Source: Neoceratodus forsteri (Eukaryota > Chordata > Ceratodontiformes > Ceratodontidae). From it: 64,000 nucleotides of DNA. Location: positions 1,009,249,501 to 1,009,313,500 of the forward strand of contig CM028129.1 in NCBI GenBank assembly GCA_016271365.2, in the 5' to 3' direction. Below, one piece after another: positions 1 through 10,719 of the stretch. The position numbers were made by a program, and so were the translations under genes. Position 1 is the stretch's first letter. The number at the start of each line of letters is the position of its first letter. The notes below the pieces were generated by a model, which worked only from the letters and a program-made list of their open reading frames with translations, did not search any database and was not told the DNA's origin.

Positions 1-925
1 CAGTTTAGTAATAGTTCAAATCGGTCAGTTCTTTCAAACCATTTCATCAGAATATCTGTATTCTTGCCTCTGTCTTGGTACCAGTAAGTGGTAGTTGTAG
101 GAAGTGGTTGTTTTTTTAAGAAATTGTTTTATTTTCGGTTCTTTGCCAGTCAGTCCGGTTTGGAACCGAAACCCATTCTGTATTGTATTGTATTTTTTGT
201 TGACTGTGTGGTTCTTCCGGTACTTACAGGTTCCTAAAAAAATCCAGCTTTTAGGATTTTTTAACTGACCCGTGACATGGTTGGAACCAATAAGTTGTAG
301 TCACCTGGCTTAATCCCTGTTTGGGGTGACTTTAGACTGGAAGGCATATCTGAGAACCCCAAAAAGAAAACCGGACCCACTGGGTTTCAGCACTGTACCG
401 AGTGTAAGGAGGCCTTTGCTGAGGCTGACCCTCACCTCGTATGTGTGTACTGTCTGGGGTATGACCATCTCAAAGAAGACTGCCAGATATGCAAGAACTT
501 TCCCAAAGCCACTCTGGAAAAACGTTTGAGTAGGCTAAGGGAGAGGGAGGCCGAGAAGTTCACTGACCCAGATGGCCAGCCTGGTTCAGTTGCAACTGAA
601 CCTGAGGAGGTGCCCACTGACCTGGATGATACCTCCTTGGGCAAATGGAGAGCCGATTCTGCAGAATCGGTTCCGAGTAACAGAAAAAGAAAATCAGCCA
701 GTTCAGATCCAGCTTCCCATGGTCCGACCACTGAAGAGATAGCAAAACCGATTTCTATAGTCCAATCGCTTTGCCCTGTTCCGGCCGAACCGGCTTCGGT
801 TCAAAGCAGGCTGGTTTGGTCAGAAATGTCTGATTCAGATATATAACCTAAAGCTTACTATGAGGGCGATTGGGAGGAGGAGGAGGAAGATTATGATGAA
901 GAGGGAATTGAGGTAGCATCAGATC
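1..925 (+). mobile_element. DIRS alpha1, 5' fragment (5' UTR and Gag start)
   Basis: The window opens inside the 5' untranslated region of a DIRS element of the alpha family. The stretch around 75-250 lines up with the leader of alpha2 and alpha4, and a Gag frame follows at 346-846. The left inverted repeat lies outside the window. Homology to the family ends at about 925, where LINE sequence begins, so RT, RNase H and recombinase are missing. The LINE insertion or a deletion removed the 3' part. The element is placed in the alpha family by its Gag knuckle and leader; the exact 3' edge is good to about 10 bases. Confidence 0.75.
346..846 (+). pseudogene. DIRS alpha1 Gag, N-terminal part, start codon lost
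   Basis: Retrotransposon Gag-like protein, presumed to bind and package the element RNA. The frame is open from 346 to the TAA at 844-846 (166 codons). At 346-348 it has ATA where alpha4 has the ATG of its MSEK start, so the start is lost. A zinc knuckle of form CX2CX4HX4CX2C lies at 442-492, preceded by another CX2C pair near 403-414. It is followed by a Ser/Pro/Glu-rich linker, as in alpha2-alpha4. The conserved C-terminal Gag domain is absent because the element is cut at about 925. Confidence 0.7.
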
Positions 926-2310
926 CCTTGAAAATTTTGGGTCTTTTCTTTGGTCCAGGGAATTTACCCTCTCAAAACTGGGAAGCTGCAGTATGCCAGG
1001 CAGAAATGAAGGTTCATAGATGGAAGGCATGGAAAGTGTTTAAATTTAAAAGAATCCATATGATTAAACAATTCATAATTCACCTTTTTTTATGTATAGC
1101 AATGACATTTCCGCCCCCTTTAGTTTTTGAGACTAGACCTTATAATTTCTTTTTTCAAATGCTTTAGGGGTCCAGACTTAACCCGATTAAAAGATGCTTT
1201 ATTTATTTACATTAAGGACAATGGGGTTTAGGGATGGTGGATCCTATCATCTTTTTTCACTCCATCTTTTTTTCTCAAACTATACGATTGGGCTTGTGTC
1301 CTACTGAACAGCCCGATAGTAGATGGATCACAAAGACCATAGGTTCCTGTTTTTTATTGTGGAACCCACATGCCCCAAAACTACACATTAGGCTCAAGTT
1401 ACCTGTTTTTTTTTTAAACCATCAGCTCAGAAACTTAGGAAACGGGACCTGGCAGATGAAGTTTTTTAAAATAACTCTGCAGAACAATTATATAAGGTGA
1501 TATTAGCTTTAATACATCCTGATATTCCAGTTTTTAAGAACTGCTCCCCTGAAAATGTTAATTCTGTCCTTGTTCAATTAAAGAATGAGAGGATTCCTCC
1601 TCATATGTGGGAGATATTATGGTTATCTATGTACGATCACTTCAATGTCCATGGTAATTGGAAACATAAAGCGTTAGAGGAGAGAAATTGCCCATATCCC
1701 ACAAGTATTGCAGCAGAGGAAACAATGCATCATTTTTTGTTTGACTGCTCTTTTTCAGTAGCATTGTGGAAGTATTTAGGAACCAAGTGGAAAATGCCTT
1801 GGCTAGCTATGTTAACCTATGATTGTTTTGTGTTAGGCATATACCCAGTATACTTATGTACTTTTCACAAGGAAACTCTAGCAGTATTTTTTTGTATTTT
1901 GAAATTTTACTTATGGCAAGCCAGAGGTCAGTGGGTCCTATACCAGAAACAAATGTCCTATGAAGCCTTTTCTGTTTGTGTGTCAAGCTACGAAGATGGT
2001 GTTTCAGATGGATAAGTTATGGGTTTCTCCATTAAAAGTAATGAGGTGGTAGAAGGGTTTTGCTATTTTTATAAAATATAAATAAGTTTGGGGTCAGGGA
2101 ACCTTGAATATTTATTCTGAATTTATTAGATTTTAGTTAACCAATATATGATGTAGTATTTATTTTAATTATGATTTCTGTACTTTTTATATGATTTACA
2201 GTAATTTGTCAGTTTGAAAGTGATTTATTCTGTTTTGTACTGCTTATTTTCTTTCATTACTTTTTTTGTATATATGTGTTGTTTTTTTTTATGTTCTTAT
2301 AATAAAAATT
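926..2310 (+). pseudogene. Tx1/L1-like LINE, 3' fragment of ORF2 (RT thumb and zinc-binding end)
   Basis: The translation from 926 gives the post-catalytic part of a Tx1/L1-clade reverse transcriptase: a segment with ILGLFFGPG, then a NW...RWKAWK stretch, a FFQML-GSRLNP segment and a GLGMVDP segment near 1,225. The C-terminal frame 1,497-2,015 holds a zf-RVT-like zinc-binding unit (RNCPYP ... HHFLFDC, about 1,683-1,752). Stops at about 1,165 and 1,498 and frame changes show it is dead. The 5' end is truncated, joined to alpha1; an AATAAA-like end lies at about 2,300. Family assignment is from motif memory and moderately sure. Confidence 0.6.
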
Positions 2311-2329
2311 CCCCCACTCTTTTCGAGAA

Positions 2330-2572
2330 GTGCCATGGGATCTTTAACATACACCTGAACTACCACCAGAACAGGCAGATGGGACCTGGTTTAACATCTC
2401 ATCCGAAAGATGGCACTTCAGGAGTGTAGCACCCCCCTCATGCTGCACTACAGTATCAGTACTGGGATATTAACCCAAGTGCCTGGTGTGGGGAAAGAAC
2501 CCACAGCCTTCTGATCTCCCTGCCTCAGAGATGAGTGTGCTACCTGCTGAGCCACTGACACTGCTGATTGAC
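2330..2572 (-). mobile_element. tRNA-derived SINE, V-SINE-like
   Basis: Read on the minus strand it starts with a tRNA-like head: an A-box-like TGGCTCAGCAGGTAGC near 2,560-2,545 and a B-box-like GGGTTCTTTCC near 2,498-2,485. A conserved body follows, with a segment like GATGAGATGTTAAACC (near 2,405) and an AAAGATCCCATGG end (near 2,335). That body resembles the conserved domain of the vertebrate V-SINE superfamily. It abuts the broken end of beta1 on one side and the LINE end on the other. The boundaries are approximate and the family name is from memory. Confidence 0.55.
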
Positions 2573-2577
2573 TGAGG

Positions 2578-3790
2578 CTGATGTGGTATCGGGACTCCTC
2601 AGGGGTCCAGAACTTATGGGCCCTTTTATCCATGTGGGCTCCCCAGCCCATGAAAGAGGCCTCAGTCGTGAGGACGGCCGTCGGCTCGGGCGGACAAATG
2701 GGATCCTTTCCTGCAACCGGTCTGGGGCAGTCCACCATTGGAGAGCGTCCCACATCTTCTGGGTTACAGTGATCAGCTGGTTGAAATGACCGTGGCACTG
2801 AGTCCACTGGGCGGCCAGCAGCTCCCATTGGAGGGGGCGCACGTGCAACCGGGCCCAGTGGACCACTGAGGTGCACACCGCAATGTAACCCAGAAGGCGC
2901 AGAAAGTCCCGGTCAAGGTGCAATTGCCCAACCAGAAATGATTGGGCAAAGGAGGCGAGAACCTCTACCCTGTCCGCCAGGAGCCGAGCTCTGGCTTGAT
3001 GAGAGTCAAACTCTGCCATGATGAAGCACATCACCTGGGAAGTCACAAGTTCCGACTTGGCCTCGTTGATCAGGAGGCCAAGTTGGAAGCAGGTCTGGAG
3101 GGCCGGGTCCCTGGACCTCTCCACGTCCTATTGGGTGGGAACTGCTAAGAGCCAGTCATTGAGGTAGGGATAAATCTTGACCCCCCAAATGCCTGAGAAG
3201 GGTTGCCACCACTGCAAGGCATTTGGTGAAGACCCATGGCTTGGAACTCTTATAGGGTCCCTTCAGCTCTGAAGCAGAGGAACTGCCAATGAGATGGATG
3301 GATTGGGAAGTGAAAGAACACATCCTGCAGATCCAGTGAACAGAACCACATATTTCACTCCAAGGATGGTATGATCTGGAACAGAGTGACCATCCGAAAG
3401 GTGCATGACCTGAGATATTGATTCAGGTCGTGCAGATCTAGAATGGGGCGCCAGCCCCCCGTTCACTTGGGCACCAGGAAGTACCTGGAGACAAAGTCTG
3501 GGTCTGCTGGAGGATCCACCACTGGAGCTACTGCCTCCTTGAGGAGGAGCTGAGCAATGTCGTCTCGGAGAGCTGACTGAGTCTTGACAGATACTCTTTC
3601 CTCCCGAGGAGCGTGGGCTCAGCTTGGAGGGTACTGCTCAAATTCCAGAGGCAGTCCCTGACTGACCACCTCAAGAACCCACCTGTCCATAGTGATAGCG
3701 GACCAGGTGGAAAGGAAGTGGCAGAGCCGGCCACCCACGGGAGGACCCAGAGTTGGCGTGACGGGAGTGGGGGAGGCAGCCACCGCCCTG
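2578..3790 (-). pseudogene. DIRS beta1 RT and partial RNase H
   Basis: Minus-strand pol remnant. RT fragments run from 3,790 to about 2,880, and the best frame at 3,124-2,540 carries the RT connection region and the start of RNase H. The RT catalytic box at 3,166-3,155 reads YLND instead of YLDD: codon AAT at 3,160-3,158 replaces the first Asp, which should abolish polymerase activity. RNase H keeps the first Asp (the DAS position, disrupted by frame) and then ends at about 2,578. Several frame changes confirm decay. Confidence 0.75.
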
Positions 3791-6090
3791 TCACGGAACA
3801 GGCTTGGAGGAGGAGGATCCAGGATCTGAACCTCTGCCTCCTTTATAGGCCTGGGAGGGCTTGGGCCGAGGGCTCCGAGCTTGGGCCTGCTGCTGCTGCC
3901 CTCCTTGAAAGGAGGGTTGCTGCGCCGCAGGGGAAGAGTGCCGAAAAGGCTTCTTCTTCTGCTGTTTCTTGCCTGAAGAACCTTTAGCAGAAGTAGCATC
4001 CAAGGTGGCATTGGACTGCTCAGTCGCGGTGACCAGCCACCTGGGCCCGGCGTCGATTGCCCAGGAAGGCACATTAGCTAGTTTGCCAGTATCTGCCAGA
4101 AAAGAGGAGAGTCTCAGCCAAGCCCTGCAATGAGGGGCAACTGCGGCTGCCATCGAGCGGGCATGAGAATCCCCAGTGTCCAGGGCTGTCTGAAGCTGCT
4201 GTTTGGAAACAGCCCGACCCTGATCCCGTACCTGCTTGACCATGGTCTGCATGTCCATGAGGAGGTGTGGGAGGACTTCATCTGAAGACCCCAGGAGGGC
4301 ATTGGAGAAGTGTGCCATGATGACGGCCGAACTTGCCTGATGAAGGCATAAAGATGAGGCCGCATAGACCTTTCGAGCCAAATAAGCCAAGAGTTTGGAT
4401 TATTTTTCAGGAGGATGGTCAGTGTCGACAGAACTGCCAGTATGCCTGAACACAGAGGCGGTCACCAGCCTCTTGGCCGAAGGGTGCTCTGTGAACCCCG
4501 AAAGGGACCCCATGGGCACCGTATACTTGCAGGCCATGCGGGCAGACGGAGCTGGACAGGTGGCAGGGCACTGCCAAAGTTCTAAGGTCGGGCCAACTAT
4601 GGCCTCGGCCACAGGAAAGGCCTCCGTCAGGGTATCACCTCTCTTGAGGATGTCCGTGAAAGGGTACTCTGCCTTTTTCTGGGTAGGTTCTAGGGGCATC
4701 CCTGTAGACTCGGAGATCAGGCGAAGAATGCCCTGAAAGGATGAAGGACCTTCCTCCATCTCTAATCATCATCCCCGGGATGATAATGTAGGCCGGTCTC
4801 ATCCGAATCCAAGGAATCCAGATACAACGGTCGACCACCCAGGTCACCTTTGACCCGCCAAGGGCGGTCTGGGGTGACTGTGACCGAAAGACGCCAGGGA
4901 AGCCCGGTGTCTAGTCTTATCTTCCTTAGAAGCAGCCCCTCCCACAGGCTGCTTGGGCAGTAGTTCCACCACTATCGGTGAAGAGACCGGTTTCGGCCAA
5001 ACTGGAGGTTTCGCTGGCTCCGCGGGCGGGGGAACCGACTTTATCAGCTCCGAATGAGTCTGCTTTGGCCTAGGAGACGAAACCCAAGTAATGGCTGGGA
5101 TAGGAGCCGGAGTCTGCTTGTGCCCAGTCAAAATCAGCTGTTTTCACATGAGGTCCTCGTAGTGCTGACCGAGTTTCCGCTGGAGCCTCTCATCAGGAGG
5201 ACGAGGACAACCAATGGCGTCCACCTCTTTTAGGCGCTTGAGCTCCTCCTCGCCTTTGGTCGGGGGTCCTGGACCTCGATCGAGATCGGACAGTCTGACT
5301 TAGTCACTCCGGAGACACCGGCGGGACTGGTGATTTCCCAGGGTCGGGGACCACTTCCTCTACGGGATTCCCAACGGGCTGGGTCTTCTCGTCGGGGAAG
5401 GAAAGGACTGGAGTCCGATTGAGAGAATCGTCAACCGGAGTCGGTGATAACGGGATGATGATTATTTCAACCTTGTCGATCAACGCTTCCGTCAACTAGC
5501 CAGACAGCAAAGCCGAGAAGCCAGCAGCCAAAGAAGCAGTTTCGACCAGAGTCAAGACTGCCGGTTCATGGGACCGAGATCTCTCCCGATCCCAAGAGCG
5601 ACAAAGACGATCCCGGGTCCTTTTCCCACTTACGGGACTGAGAGGAGTGCATGCCTGCAGGACCCTCCCCCTTAGTAGGCAGAGACTGGCACAACTCTCG
5701 GAAAGAATCCAAGAAGTTGGAGCCCAAGTTGAGCAGAACAGAGAAGCTCCAAGAGGAGGATTCCCCGGCATGAGCAGCTTCCTGCTTGAAGGCTTGCATG
5801 CGTTCCAGTTGCTCGGTGGATCCTGCGGCCGTGGAAACCACCCACCGAGCATTGGTTGATTTCACCAGAGGGTTCCGTTTTTCTGGCCTCCCCAACTTCA
5901 GGCATGCGAGACAGTCTTCAAGGACGTTAGGGTGAAATGCAAGAAAAAATTGCACTTCGAGGTGTCATGGTCAACACCCAGGCAGTAGACGCACGCGGTG
6001 TGGGGATCGGTGTACGACATTTTCTGGCCGCACGAACACTGGCGAAATCCAGGGGAAGATTTGTCTTCCATAGTCAAATGCGAATTAGAC
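3791..6090 (-). pseudogene. DIRS beta1 Gag (degraded)
   Basis: Gag-like protein in several broken minus-strand frames. Near 6,000-5,950 it keeps a knuckle CX2CX4HX4C, but the extra C-terminal CX2C cysteine is lost. A Ser/Pro-rich middle follows (5,955-5,300). The C-terminal conserved part is intact in frame at 4,390-3,791 (199 codons), with the AAVAPHCRAWLRLSS-type helix and a GlyGln/Lys-rich basic tail. It aligns along its length with beta2 Gag (35,690-37,940). Frame changes and stops in the middle show it cannot make a full protein. Confidence 0.75.
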
Positions 6091-6169
6091 GAAGTTTCTC
6101 ATTAACCAAAGATTTTGAAGCCAGGGCCTGCAAAATGCGGGAGCACGAAGGAGGCAACCTGAATCTTCT

Positions 6170-6317
6170 AGCAGAAAGGAAGATCTGGTGTCATGGAATG
6201 GAACCGAGGGTTATACCACCTGGGTAGGTGGGAGGAGCCAGCTTGAAGACTTCCGGTGATCCTTAAAGGGGAAAGGGACATGCCAAAGAGTGTGGTTGAA
6301 CAACATATCCACGATCC
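6170..6317 (-). repeat. Left inverted terminal repeat of beta1
   Basis: From 6,317 leftward this reads as the beta-family left terminus: a GTGGATATGTTGTTCA stretch, a CTTTCCCCTTTAA stretch, GGAAGTCTTCAAGCTGGCTC and CTCCCACC. The same order is found at 35,415-35,560 in beta2 and inverted at 41,080-41,247. No partner right ITR remains for beta1. Confidence 0.8.
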
Positions 6318-6883
6318 TAGAAATAATCTGTGCAGTTTTTGTACTGACATTTCTGATACACTGGTTCCTGTGCAGTTGTATTCTCTGTGTAATCAATTCC
6401 TTGCCCTTGAAAAGGGGACTTTTAGTCTCAGCAGGCCTACCCAGTCAACAAAATTCATTAAATAATATGGAAGCTGTAACTCTTACTTTGTTTGTCTCAT
6501 TTCTGCACCCTTCCAAATGAAGATTTTCTTTCTGTAAGTGCTGCCTGTCCTGTGGTTGTAGTCTCCCATGTCTGTCAGTAAGGTACAATTCCGAGTTTGT
6601 CTCCAGTGGGGAAACTGAGGAAGTATAGGGCTGCCCACAAACATCAGTGTCACGTCCCACTTGGGAGTGATCCTGATGCCGCTGGCATGCAGTTCCAAAG
6701 GTATCTCTATGGAGGAAGTTTTCTTGAAGATCTATTGTTCCTGGTTAGTATTTAAACTTTGTGCTGCCAACTTAGAGACCAGGATTTGCATGCTTCCTCA
6801 TGAATCCCATGCTGGAGATTTCTGGAGGCCGAGTGCATTGAGGTAAAGCTCATGTCGACGAACCATGAAGTGCCATTGCTGTT

Positions 6884-6989
6884 GGCCATGAAAGCAGTTG
6901 CCTGCTGTCCCTCCAGAAGGAAGGGTGCAGCTGTGGGGCCATGAAAGCAGTTGCCTGCTGTCCCTCCAGAAGGAAGGGTGCAGCTGTGG
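6884..6989. repeat. Perfect tandem duplication of 53 bp
   Basis: The 53 bases at 6,884-6,936 (starting GGCCATGAAAGC) are repeated directly and, as far as I can see, perfectly at 6,937-6,989. The lack of differences points to a recent duplication or to ongoing copy exchange. It sits about 260 bases before the splice acceptor of the BRPF1 exon. Nothing suggests it is coding. Confidence 0.9.
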
Positions 6990-7204
6990 AAACTCTAAAC
7001 ATTGTGATGGAAGACCAAGAAGGTGAACAAAAAAAGGAAAAGTCTAAACCTAATGCAAGGGAACTGAATGTCTTGATAGGCATAAAGTTCCATCATTTAC
7101 AGTTAAATCTACAGGGTGGAGTGTAGGCAAAAAACCTTTCATTTACCATGCTGTGTTTTCACACAACTTTTTAGTAGTGTATTTATATGCAGGACAGTTT
7201 ATAG

Positions 7205-7435
<231 letters not shown>

Positions 7436-8690
7436 ATAAGGGTAGAGGTGGACTGGGATGTGGATTGGAACCTGGGGACCTGGGAGAGGAGTGACCTGAA
7501 CCCCAATACTATGACACAAAGCACTGTGATAGGTTTTATATACTGTAAGACTCCCATGTGTAGAATTTTTATTCTTTTCTATGAAGCTGTAACTAGCATT
7601 TGCGTCAAATGGTCTTGTGTCGTTGCAGGCTGCTGTATTACATAACATGAAATGGAAAGATGAATTTTTTTTCCTTTTTGCCTACTGTGCTGACTTCATT
7701 AAAATCTGCTTCCCTCCCTCACAAACTGTGGAAATTTCACAGCAGATCCAAGTTCTTGGTACAGGTGAGCTGAAGGCAGCAGACCCCACACCACTGAAAC
7801 CTGCTAGGCTCTCAGCTGTCTTTGATGAGTTCCACATGTGCATGTCTCCAGCTGTAGAAAATTGCTTTTTCCAAGACATGTTTAATATGCTGTCCCCCGA
7901 ACATGGAAGGGTTACTGCAGAAGTTCTGGTGTCAAGTTCACCTTACATTAAGCACAGTTAGAGTCTCTGTTCTAGTTTTAAGGATATATATGATATGGTA
8001 CATGTTTAACTATCGGTATCACCACAGTGATCTAGTACAAATGCCAACTGTTAGTACTGCTGCCGATTCCCCCAAATGGATTGGGCATTAATACCATTTC
8101 TCAATAGCTCCATGTGGTTCTGGCATCTCTGCCAATTGTCCATAGCCATGCATAGATCAGGCACTGATACCATTCTGTTGGTGAGAATTTTTCATCAGAA
8201 GACTCCAGTTGTGGGTGTTCTGTTGGAGATCTTCATTTGGAATCTGCTTTCGATACCATTCATGCATCAGCAGTCTGTGCTGATTCAACATTGTACCACA
8301 CAATCTAATACCAATCCAGCTTTGTACCACCCAGATCTGGCGCTAAGGGAGCCGTACCCCCATTATGGTGCCAGTCCATCGCCATGCCACCTGGACATGC
8401 TACAAACTGTATAATATTTCATTATATTAAAGAGATTTTTCTGAGCTGTATCAAATAATTTACAGTGGACATCAGTAGAACTTGTTTACACAACATTTTA
8501 ATTTTAGGACGTTCCATTGTGCTGTTATTGAAAGCAGTCATACATGTTACCATGAATATTTTGACCTATACTTTTTCTTTTAGTTCAGATTGCCCCTTAT
8601 TTCCTGACTTGTACCCATGTTTGCTGCATCTTAAGTCTGCTTTAACACTTTTTTTAACATCCGAAATAATAAAAAGGAGTGCTCCTTTAA
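7436..8690 (+). other. Presumed BRPF1 3' UTR and downstream flank
   Basis: Unique-looking AT-rich DNA with no coding signal follows the BRPF1 stop codon. An AATAAA hexamer at 8,668-8,673 is one candidate polyadenylation signal, but it lies inside the inverted-repeat arm listed separately, so the true transcript end may be earlier. OGG1, the usual downstream neighbour of BRPF1 in mammals, is not seen in this window. Confidence 0.4.
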
Positions 8691-9440
8691 TATGGCTGTC
8701 CCCTTGTCTTTATTGTTTTCATAGATACATAGACAGTGTCGGCAGATAAGGGTCTATGGCCCACCCAGTCTGCCCATTTGAGCTTGTAAGTTCAGTTTAT
8801 GTCTTCCTAGAAGTCTGTTGCCCCTTACGCTTGACCTCCAGAATTCCTTTGTCTATCCCATGCATTCTTAAAATCCTGTGATTGTTTCAGCCCCCACCAC
8901 TTCCTCTGGCAGGGTGTTCCACTTGTCCATCACCCGTTCTGTGAAGAAATTCTTCCTCACGTTTCCTCTGAATCGTCCTCCCTCCAACTTCATCCCATGC
9001 CCTCTAGTCCTGGAACATCTTTTTCGCTTAAAAATAGTGTATTCCTGCACCCTGTTCCTCCATGTAAGATACTTGTATGTCTCTATCATATCCCCTCTCT
9101 CCCTCCTCTCCTCCAGGGAGTACATGTTCAGTTCATTCAACCTGTCCTCATAGGACTTGTGATGCTTATTCTTCAGCTGTTTATGAACAACATGTTGCAT
9201 GCTATTGTACTTCATTGTTGTCCTAGGAAAAGGTCAAAGAATGCTTGTTTAAAACCAGCTGGGAATACTGATGAAAGCTGGGCAAATCCATATTAAAAGA
9301 TCACTCCTTTTATTATTTCAGATATTAAAAAGTGTTGATGTAGTCTCCAAATGAGGTACAAGGGCATCTTAAGAGAAAATGAACGGACATGTAAAACAAA
9401 AAAAGTAGAGGTCAACCTTTTTGTGATTAACATGCACTGT
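8533..9440. repeat. Degenerate inverted repeat pair around a CR1 fragment
   Basis: The stretch 8,533-8,685 matches the reverse complement of about 9,298-9,440. Shared blocks include TTGACCT-TACTTTTT, CTTGTACC, AACACTTTTT and GAAATAATAAAA-GGAGTG. The arms are roughly 150 bases and clearly diverged. The loop contains the 3' end of a CR1 LINE. It could be a fold-back DNA transposon or two opposite insertions of one repeat; no clear terminal motif or target duplication decides this. Confidence 0.55.
8716..9160 (-). mobile_element. CR1 LINE, 5'-truncated 3' fragment
   Basis: The minus-strand translation gives the C-terminal end of a CR1 ORF2: YEDRLNELNMYSLEERRERGD, then RTRGHG and VRKNFFTERVMDKWNTLP. 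This closely parallels 54,650-54,290 of the full-length CR1 in the window. The 3' end at about 8,716 (CATAGATACATAGA) is the CR1 3' terminus type. The fragment is 5'-truncated at about 9,160, as is usual for target-primed reverse transcription. Confidence 0.85.
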
Positions 9441-9479
9441 TGATTGAAGACCATTCTTTAAAAAAGAATTCCCATTAGA

Positions 9480-9917
9480 CTGTGCTTATGTTGCTTATTC
9501 TTACTTCAGGGTCATAATCTTTTGCTTGTGACATCACACTCTTGCAGAAGTTATCCTTTTTTAATATTTTTATTGGGTTTTCAGGTACATATTCATTGTA
9601 CATCTAGTACGATACATAGAGACTGAAAATGTAACACTGATGTTACTTGTACATCATCAGACATAAGTGCATTTGCATTTATACATGACAAGGGGCAATT
9701 GAAGATCCACAGGGGTTGCGGCTTTAACAAGTGAAAACTGCGTAAGGCTTCTACCAACTAAACCTAAACTTTATCCCTTCTTTTAATGTAAACCCTTTAG
9801 GTTATGTTTTTAAGAAGGTGTATCTTTGTCACTGTCTCCAAATTGCTTTAGCAGTATGGAATGTTCAGGATATATTTATTTAATTAGTTTGGTAACCAGT
9901 TAGGAAAGGGAAACTGT
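9480..9917. other. Non-coding, possible old LINE 3' end
   Basis: No gene seen. The piece 9,555-9,770, starting with a T-rich tract ATTTTTATTGGGTTTTCAGG, has the look of an inverted LINE 3' end, but I cannot name a family. The rest is AT-rich unassigned DNA. Confidence 0.3.
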
Positions 9918-9921
9918 TTAA

Positions 9922-10348
9922 AGGAGAACTGCACTAAACCTGTATGTCATCCCCGGTAAAAGCCAATCTTTAAATACTGACTTTAAATTCTGTAACTGTT
10001 AAATCTCTGCATGCTCTGTAGTTATCCTTTTGGGTGTTTCTGATTCACACGCAAGTGGTAAGCACTATTTTAGAACTATGTGATGTAGTTTATGTCCCTT
10101 GCTCAGCTCTTCCATTGTTGGCACAATGCATCCATGTTCTGTTATAGAACTCTGGCTGAGTGGGACATAAAGTACATCATACAGTTCCGAAATTGCACTT
10201 TACATCAGAGTGCAAATCAGAAACACCCACTGTGTCCACTAAAAGGCCTTAGAGGGTACATCAATAAACTGGAACCAGTACTTTAAAAAAAAAAAAAAAA
10301 AAAGCTGCTCCTGAGGGAAATAGTTTACAGGTTCAGCGTAGTTCTCCT
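9922..10348. mobile_element. Hairpin MITE with TTAA target duplication (Kolobok-like)
   Basis: A 427-bp element is bounded by TTAA on both sides (9,918-9,921 and 10,349-10,352). Its ends are inverted: AGGAGAACT at 9,922-9,930 and AGTTCTCCT at 10,340-10,348. The two halves pair over much of their length, for example ATGTGATGTAGTTTATGTCCC near 10,080-10,100 with GGGACATAAAGTACATCAT near 10,162-10,180. It codes for nothing. TTAA duplication and ends starting AGG point to the Kolobok superfamily; piggyBac also uses TTAA but usually begins CCC. A 19-base A run lies at about 10,283-10,302. Confidence 0.75.
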
Positions 10349-10394
10349 TTAACCAGGAAAGGTACACTAAGCCAGAGCTTGTTTCCAGGTGTGA

Positions 10395-10517
10395 CCCGGG
10401 AGCACAAGGAAGTTGAGTAACTTGCTCAGGGTCACACAGTATGCAAGTGGAGGAAGATGGGATTCAAACCCATGTCTCCAGCTCAGTGCCCTTAACCACT
10501 ATGCTATATTGCCTCCT
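10395..10517 (-). mobile_element. MIR/CORE-SINE-like repeat
   Basis: On the minus strand it reads as a tRNA-like head with ATAGCATAGTGGTTAAGGGC (A box) and GGGTTTGAATCCC (B box), followed by the typical TGTGTGACCCTGAGCAAGTTACTCAACTTCC core order of MIR. It is non-coding. The match to MIR is by eye from memory. Confidence 0.75.
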
Positions 10518-10544
10518 TTCAAGATGTAGGACCCACTAGGCACA

Positions 10545-10705
10545 AGTACCTGTTTTCAGGGGCAACCTTGGAACACTGGGGGATTAACTGTCTAGCTCAG
10601 AGTCACACAGTATGCAAGTGGAGGTTGTGGGAATCAAAACCAGGTCTACTGGAATTACCAAGCTCATTCACAGCTTGTTACTCTTACCTCTGGGCTATAC
10701 TGCCA
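10545..10705 (-). mobile_element. Second MIR-like repeat, more diverged
   Basis: Shares the GTCACACAGTATGCAAGTGGAGG block with the MIR-like repeat 130 bases upstream, in the same orientation. Its B-box region (AATCAAAACCAGG on the plus strand) and A-box region are more worn. It is either a second insertion or a duplicate of the first. Confidence 0.55.
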
Positions 10706-10719
10706 GCTTATTTCTTGTG

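Larger units (their letters stand above)
2576..6317 (-). mobile_element. DIRS beta1, 3'-truncated copy
   Basis: Minus-strand DIRS element of the same family as beta2. Its left end is at 6,317 (AGGATCG reading leftward), preceded by flank ending TATTTCT, the same bases that precede beta2. The order is left ITR, Gag, RT and the first part of RNase H. Homology stops at about 2,576 inside RNase H, right after the DAS and YHISL positions, where the V-SINE-like repeat begins. Methyltransferase, YR, ICR and right ITR are gone. It lies in the DNA upstream of the BRPF1 last exon, so probably in an intron, opposite in direction to the gene. Confidence 0.85.

Noticed and set aside
2336..2572. A functional tRNA gene on the minus strand
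   Set aside because: The head has tRNA-like boxes but no acceptor stem pairing and a SINE body follows; the same holds for 10,395-10,517 and 52,813.
2540..3148. Plus-strand frames opposite beta1
   Set aside because: Antisense shadows of the minus-strand RT and RNase H.
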